NCBI GenBank assembly: GCA_031119595.1
Contig: JAVHXX010000171.1
Location: forward strand, 1 to 8,709
Source of the DNA: Patulibacter sp.
GTDB taxonomy: Bacteria > Actinomycetota > Thermoleophilia > Solirubrobacterales > Solirubrobacteraceae
Direction: 5' to 3'
Length of the DNA stretch: 8,709 nucleotides
Within the stretch, counting starts at the first letter, position 1; the number at the start of each line of letters is the position of its first letter. The notes under the pieces were generated by a model. It made no database searches, was not told where the DNA came from, and saw nothing but the letters and a program-made list of their open reading frames with translations. Made by a program: the position numbers and the translations under genes. This document shows, in pieces, positions 7,001 through 8,709 of the stretch.

Positions 7001-7203
7001 CGTTGTACCTCCCGCCTGGGGAGTAGCCCGGCCACGCGACCGGCGGGTGGATTCGCCCCACAGGGGCAGCGAAGGTGGGTGCTGGCCGAGCCGCGTGAGC
7101 AGACGCCCTCGACCAGCCATGAGCGACGCGGCTTGCCGCACGGCGACCGCTCAAGGGGTGTGAACCGCCCGGCCCGCGAGGGGCGCGGAGCGGTTCCAAA
7201 ATC
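7001..7203 (-). other. Gene-free gap before terminase; candidate cos region
   Basis: These 203 bases lie between the HNH stop and the small terminase start and contain no convincing gene; an open frame in phase with terS exists but has no ribosome binding site. They hold the nested hairpin at 7162-7196, a small GCCCC/GGGGC hairpin at 7055-7067 and the terS ribosome binding site. In HK97-type phages, the cohesive-end site lies between the HNH gene and the small terminase gene when the genome is circular. The same arrangement here makes this gap the best cos candidate. No cut site can be read directly. Confidence 0.4.
7162..7196 (-). terminator. Nested hairpin downstream of HNH gene
   Basis: An outer stem (GAACCGC 7162-7168 with GCGGTTC 7190-7196) encloses an inner stem (CCGCG 7174-7178 with CGCGG 7184-7188, loop AGGGG). 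It starts seven bases after the HNH stop on the minus strand. No U-tract follows. It could terminate transcription from the upstream block or form part of a packaging signal; both fit the position. Confidence 0.4.
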
Positions 7204-7206
7204 TCA
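7198..7206 (-). repeat. TGAGATTTT repeat, copy at HNH stop
   Basis: The minus strand reads TGAGATTTT here, where TGA is the HNH stop codon, preceded eight bases earlier by GGGTTTG. The same two words occur near 8692-8706, there directly joined. An AT-rich nonamer repeated in such GC-rich DNA is notable but short. Confidence 0.35.
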
Positions 7207-7569
7207 GCCGGACAAACCCCGGCGCCGCGCGTCGGCGGTCTTCACGTCAGCGCACAGATGACACAGGAGAGCGATGTTCTCGTCGTCGTCAGTGCCACCG
7301 TCCGCGACCGCGGCCAGGTGTTCTCGGATTGGGCGAAGCTGCTCGCCGTCGTCGCGCGTGTCCGGGCGACGCGTCGGCTCGCCACAGCCCTGGCACATGC
7401 CGTCGAACCGACGCCACGTCTCCATTCGCTGCGCGAGCGTCGAGCCCGTCGAACGCCAATGGGCCTCCTGCTTGCGCCGGTCACGCTCGCGGGCGTGGTC
7501 GTCGCAGCGGCCATTGCGCAGCGCCCGACGCGGGCACCCGGACTGGCTGCACACGGAGGCCACGGTCAC
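7204..7569 (-). CDS. HNH endonuclease-like protein with altered last His
   Basis: This is a 121-residue protein starting at GTG 7569; the GTG two codons later is an alternative, as no clear ribosome binding site decides. The N-terminus has a small zinc-finger pattern Cys7, Cys12, Cys22, His25, common in phage HNH proteins. A basic helix (26-55) leads to the HNH fold: Cys59 and Cys62, then REHLAAVADGG (82-92) with Glu83 and the catalytic-position His84, Asn98, and the zinc pair Cys103 and Cys106. In the usual motif a metal-binding His follows the last Cys; here it is Ala107 (read CTG TGC GCT GAC on the minus strand). Phage HNH proteins beside terminase genes, such as HK97 gp74, help the terminase cut DNA ends. 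Family and position are clear. Activity is doubtful because of the substitution. Confidence 0.88.
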   Translation of the reverse strand: MTVASVCSQSGCPRRALRNGRCDDHARERDRRKQEAHWRSTGSTLAQRMETWRRFDGMCQGCGEPTRRPDTRDDGEQLRPIREHLAAVADGGTDDDENIALLCHLCADVKTADARRRGLSG

Positions 7570-7611
7570 CCACGTCCGAAAAACGGCATAGGTCGGCCAG
7601 GCGCAATCAGC

Positions 7612-7622
7612 GTAACGGTTAC
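7612..7622. promoter_or_regulatory. Short dyad in gap upstream of HNH gene
   Basis: GTAAC and GTTAC form a perfect 5-bp dyad around one base. On the minus strand its TAACCGTTA core is flanked on both sides by CGCTG. It lies in the 69-base gap before the HNH gene and is AT-richer than its surroundings, so it could be a small operator. I see no convincing -35/-10 promoter beside it. Confidence 0.25.
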
Positions 7623-7638
7623 AGCGGCGGAGGGCAAA

Positions 7639-7887
7639 TCAGTCGTCATCGCTCGCCATTTCCTGGGCCAACTGGACCTGCTTGCGCATCTTCCGCTCCT
7701 CCATGAGACCCAGCGTGTACGGCCACGGCTGGTCCGGGAGGGAGAACGCGTTGCCGGCCATGTGGTCGTCGTCGATCTCGACGGTGACGAGCAGCACTGC
7801 GCCCATCACTCGGCGACCCTGGATCCAGTCCAGCGCACCGGCGGCGAGCTCGCCGACGACCTGTTCGGGCGACCGCTCGTCGCTCAT
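7639..7887 (-). CDS. Small acidic phage protein, unknown function
   Basis: This 82-residue protein starts at ATG 7887, overlapping the stop of the upstream HTH gene as ATGA, which indicates translational coupling. A much longer reading of the same frame inside the HTH gene is Arg/Gly-rich and is not used. Residues 8-24 (EQVVGELAAGALDWIQG) form a likely helix and 27-40 (VMGAVLLVTVEIDD) a hydrophobic strand pair. Then comes PDQPWPYTLGLMEERKMRKQ (51-70) and a tail ending in three Asp. A Pro-Trp motif followed by a helix is seen in several small actinobacteriophage proteins near the terminase genes, none with a function I can name. It lies between a putative regulator and the HNH gene, so it belongs to the genome-end block. 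Confidence 0.75.
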   Translation of the reverse strand: MSDERSPEQVVGELAAGALDWIQGRRVMGAVLLVTVEIDDDHMAGNAFSLPDQPWPYTLGLMEERKMRKQVQLAQEMASDDD

Positions 7888-8558
7888 GCTGCCATCGGCA
7901 GGTCTGCCGGGGCCGTCGTGTTCCGCGTCACCCACATGTGCGAGCGCCCCACGCGGGTTGCCACGACCCGCAACGAGAGGCCGGCGTCGCGCAGCGTCTG
8001 CGCGCGCGCCTTGACGAGCTCCGCCTCGTCCTCGCGCTCGCCCGTCTCCGGGTGGCGCTCCGCCGAGCGGCGCAGCTTGCGGATCGCGTCCGCTCGCCAC
8101 CGCACCTCGACCGCGTTGCACACCTGCCACGGCTGGAGGGCAAGCTCCTCGAGCGCCGCATCCTCCGGCGACCACCCACGGTACGCGAGCAGGATCCGCT
8201 TCTCGCGGTCGGTCGAGTCCTCTATCGCGACCTGCGTAGCCGCCGGATGAGGCCGCAGCGACCGATACGCCACGCGAAGCGCGCCTCGCAGAACCTCCGG
8301 CCCCGCCGCCGACGCCTCGGCGAGCACTCGGTCCCAGTGGTCGACATCGCTCGCGCATCCGCAACGACACCCCGGCGTGACCGCCGTCGGCGGTCGGCTC
8401 GACGGCTTGCCCTGCGTCGAACGAACCTCGCCGCCACGCTGCGCGACCGGTGCAGCCGACGACTCCACGGACCCCTGCGCCAGCAGCAGCACCCGGAACT
8501 GCTCAAGCTCGCGGTCCGGCATCTCGTGCAGCCGCTCGAAACACTCCTCGATCTTCAT
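7884..8558 (-). CDS. Dual helix-turn-helix DNA-binding protein
   Basis: This 224-residue protein starts at ATG 8558, with GGAGG four bases upstream; an earlier in-frame GTG at 8654 has no such site and would add a Trp/Arg-rich stretch. Residues 1-28 form a helix. Residues 30-62 look disordered, and a Cys cluster follows (CRCGC at 64-68). One likely helix-turn-helix lies at 127-150 (RGWSPEDAALEELALQPWQV, then CNAV). A second lies at 193-212 (GLSLRVVATRVGRSHMWVTR), resembling the HTH of resolvases and sigma-like factors. A charged helix joins them. No recombinase catalytic domain is present. Genes at this position, ahead of HNH and terminase, encode late-gene activators (ArpU/RinA type) in some phages. 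That role is inferred here from position and fold, not from family recognition. It could also be a packaging or replication accessory. Confidence 0.8.
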   Translation of the reverse strand: MKIEECFERLHEMPDRELEQFRVLLLAQGSVESSAAPVAQRGGEVRSTQGKPSSRPPTAVTPGCRCGCASDVDHWDRVLAEASAAGPEVLRGALRVAYRSLRPHPAATQVAIEDSTDREKRILLAYRGWSPEDAALEELALQPWQVCNAVEVRWRADAIRKLRRSAERHPETGEREDEAELVKARAQTLRDAGLSLRVVATRVGRSHMWVTRNTTAPADLPMAA

Positions 8559-8677
8559 CGGGCCTCCACCCTTGAAATCCCAGTGTCCATGGGGATAAGC
8601 TGGCCAAGCCGACCGCCACTCCGAGCAGCTTTCAGCCCTTCGCCCGGACCGCACGGCAGCCCCTCACGGTAGGCCAC
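8555..8677 (-). CDS. Possible 40-residue reading frame before HTH gene
   Basis: A GTG at 8677 with GGAGGGG upstream opens 40 codons whose TGA overlaps the ATG of the HTH gene (ATGA), the same junction as between the next two genes. The product would be basic and Gly-rich (MAYREGLPCGPGEGLKAARS at its start). The frame stays open to the right edge of the window, so it may instead be the 3' end of a longer gene. Against it, about a third of its codons end in A or T, more than in the sure genes here, and I recognise no domain. If it is not a gene, this 151-base stretch is an untranslated leader for the HTH gene. Confidence 0.3.
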   Translation of the reverse strand: MAYREGLPCGPGEGLKAARSGGRLGQLIPMDTGISRVEAR

Positions 8678-8691
8678 CGAGGGCCCCTCCG

Positions 8692-8706
8692 AAAATCTCA
8701 AACCCG
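8692..8706 (-). repeat. GGGTTTGAGATTTT repeat, second copy
   Basis: This is the partner of the copy at 7198-7206. On the minus strand GGGTTTG runs straight into AGATTTT, followed by CGGAGGGG and a GAGGGG/CCCTC dyad, so both copies are followed by a short GC-rich hairpin. It sits at the right edge of the window, so its full extent is unknown. Confidence 0.3.
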
Positions 8707-8709
8707 TGC

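Noticed and set aside
7001..7141. N-terminal extension of the small terminase to 7141
   Set aside because: The extension is Arg-rich and lacks a ribosome binding site, while the ATG at 7000 has GGGAGG at ideal distance and the family-typical MPGP start.
7888..8370. Longer version of the 82-residue protein reaching into the HTH gene
   Set aside because: The added stretch is Arg/Gly/Ala-rich shadow sequence. The ATGA junction marks the real start.
8559..8654. Longer start of the HTH protein at GTG 8654
   Set aside because: No ribosome binding site lies before it, whereas ATG 8558 has GGAGG four bases upstream.
1..8709. tRNA genes, CRISPR arrays, insertion sequences, integrase or att sites
   Set aside because: I looked for cloverleaf-like arms, regularly spaced repeats, transposase motifs and long terminal repeats, and saw none.
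8559..8709. A sigma-70-type promoter ahead of the HTH gene
   Set aside because: No pair of -35 and -10 boxes with proper spacing could be found in this stretch; single weak matches are expected by chance.

Overview
The window is a block of bacteriophage virion and DNA-packaging genes, all read on the minus strand. It belongs to a tailed phage or prophage of a high-GC host, most likely an actinobacterium. The very high GC, the strong G/C preference at third codon positions, the GTG and TTG starts and the style of the terminase, portal and capsid proteins all point that way. No integrase, repressor, tRNA or host gene is visible, so a free phage and a prophage cannot be told apart, and the genus cannot be named.

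In transcription order, from high to low coordinates, the layout is as follows. (1) A regulatory or genome-end block: a possible 40-residue reading frame (8555-8677, weak), a protein with two helix-turn-helix segments (7884-8558), an 82-residue protein of unknown function (7639-7887) and an HNH endonuclease-like protein (7204-7569). The first three are joined by ATGA overlaps. (2) A 203-base gap with no gene (7001-7203) that carries a nested hairpin and is a candidate for the cohesive-end (cos) site. (3) The packaging genes: small terminase (6563-7000), large terminase (4933-6573) and portal (3479-4936), joined by 11-base and 4-base overlaps. (4) The head genes: a beta-rich decoration-like protein (3063-3476), scaffold (2512-2988), HK97-fold major capsid protein (1461-2405), a 73-residue protein (1240-1461) and a large head- or tail-fibre-like protein (1-1165) that runs off the left edge.

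The genes fit one assembly pathway. The scaffold directs capsid protein onto the portal. The HNH protein and the terminase then cut and pump DNA through the portal, and the decoration and fibre-like proteins probably dress the finished head. No maturation protease and no MuF-type protein are present in this block, which fits a head built with a separate scaffold.

Points of most interest are: hairpins in the gaps between the head genes, one with a perfect 14-bp stem, none followed by a proper U-tract; an HNH protein whose usual last metal-binding histidine is alanine; the long fibre-like gene directly behind the capsid genes; and the dual-HTH protein at the position where other phages carry a late-gene activator.
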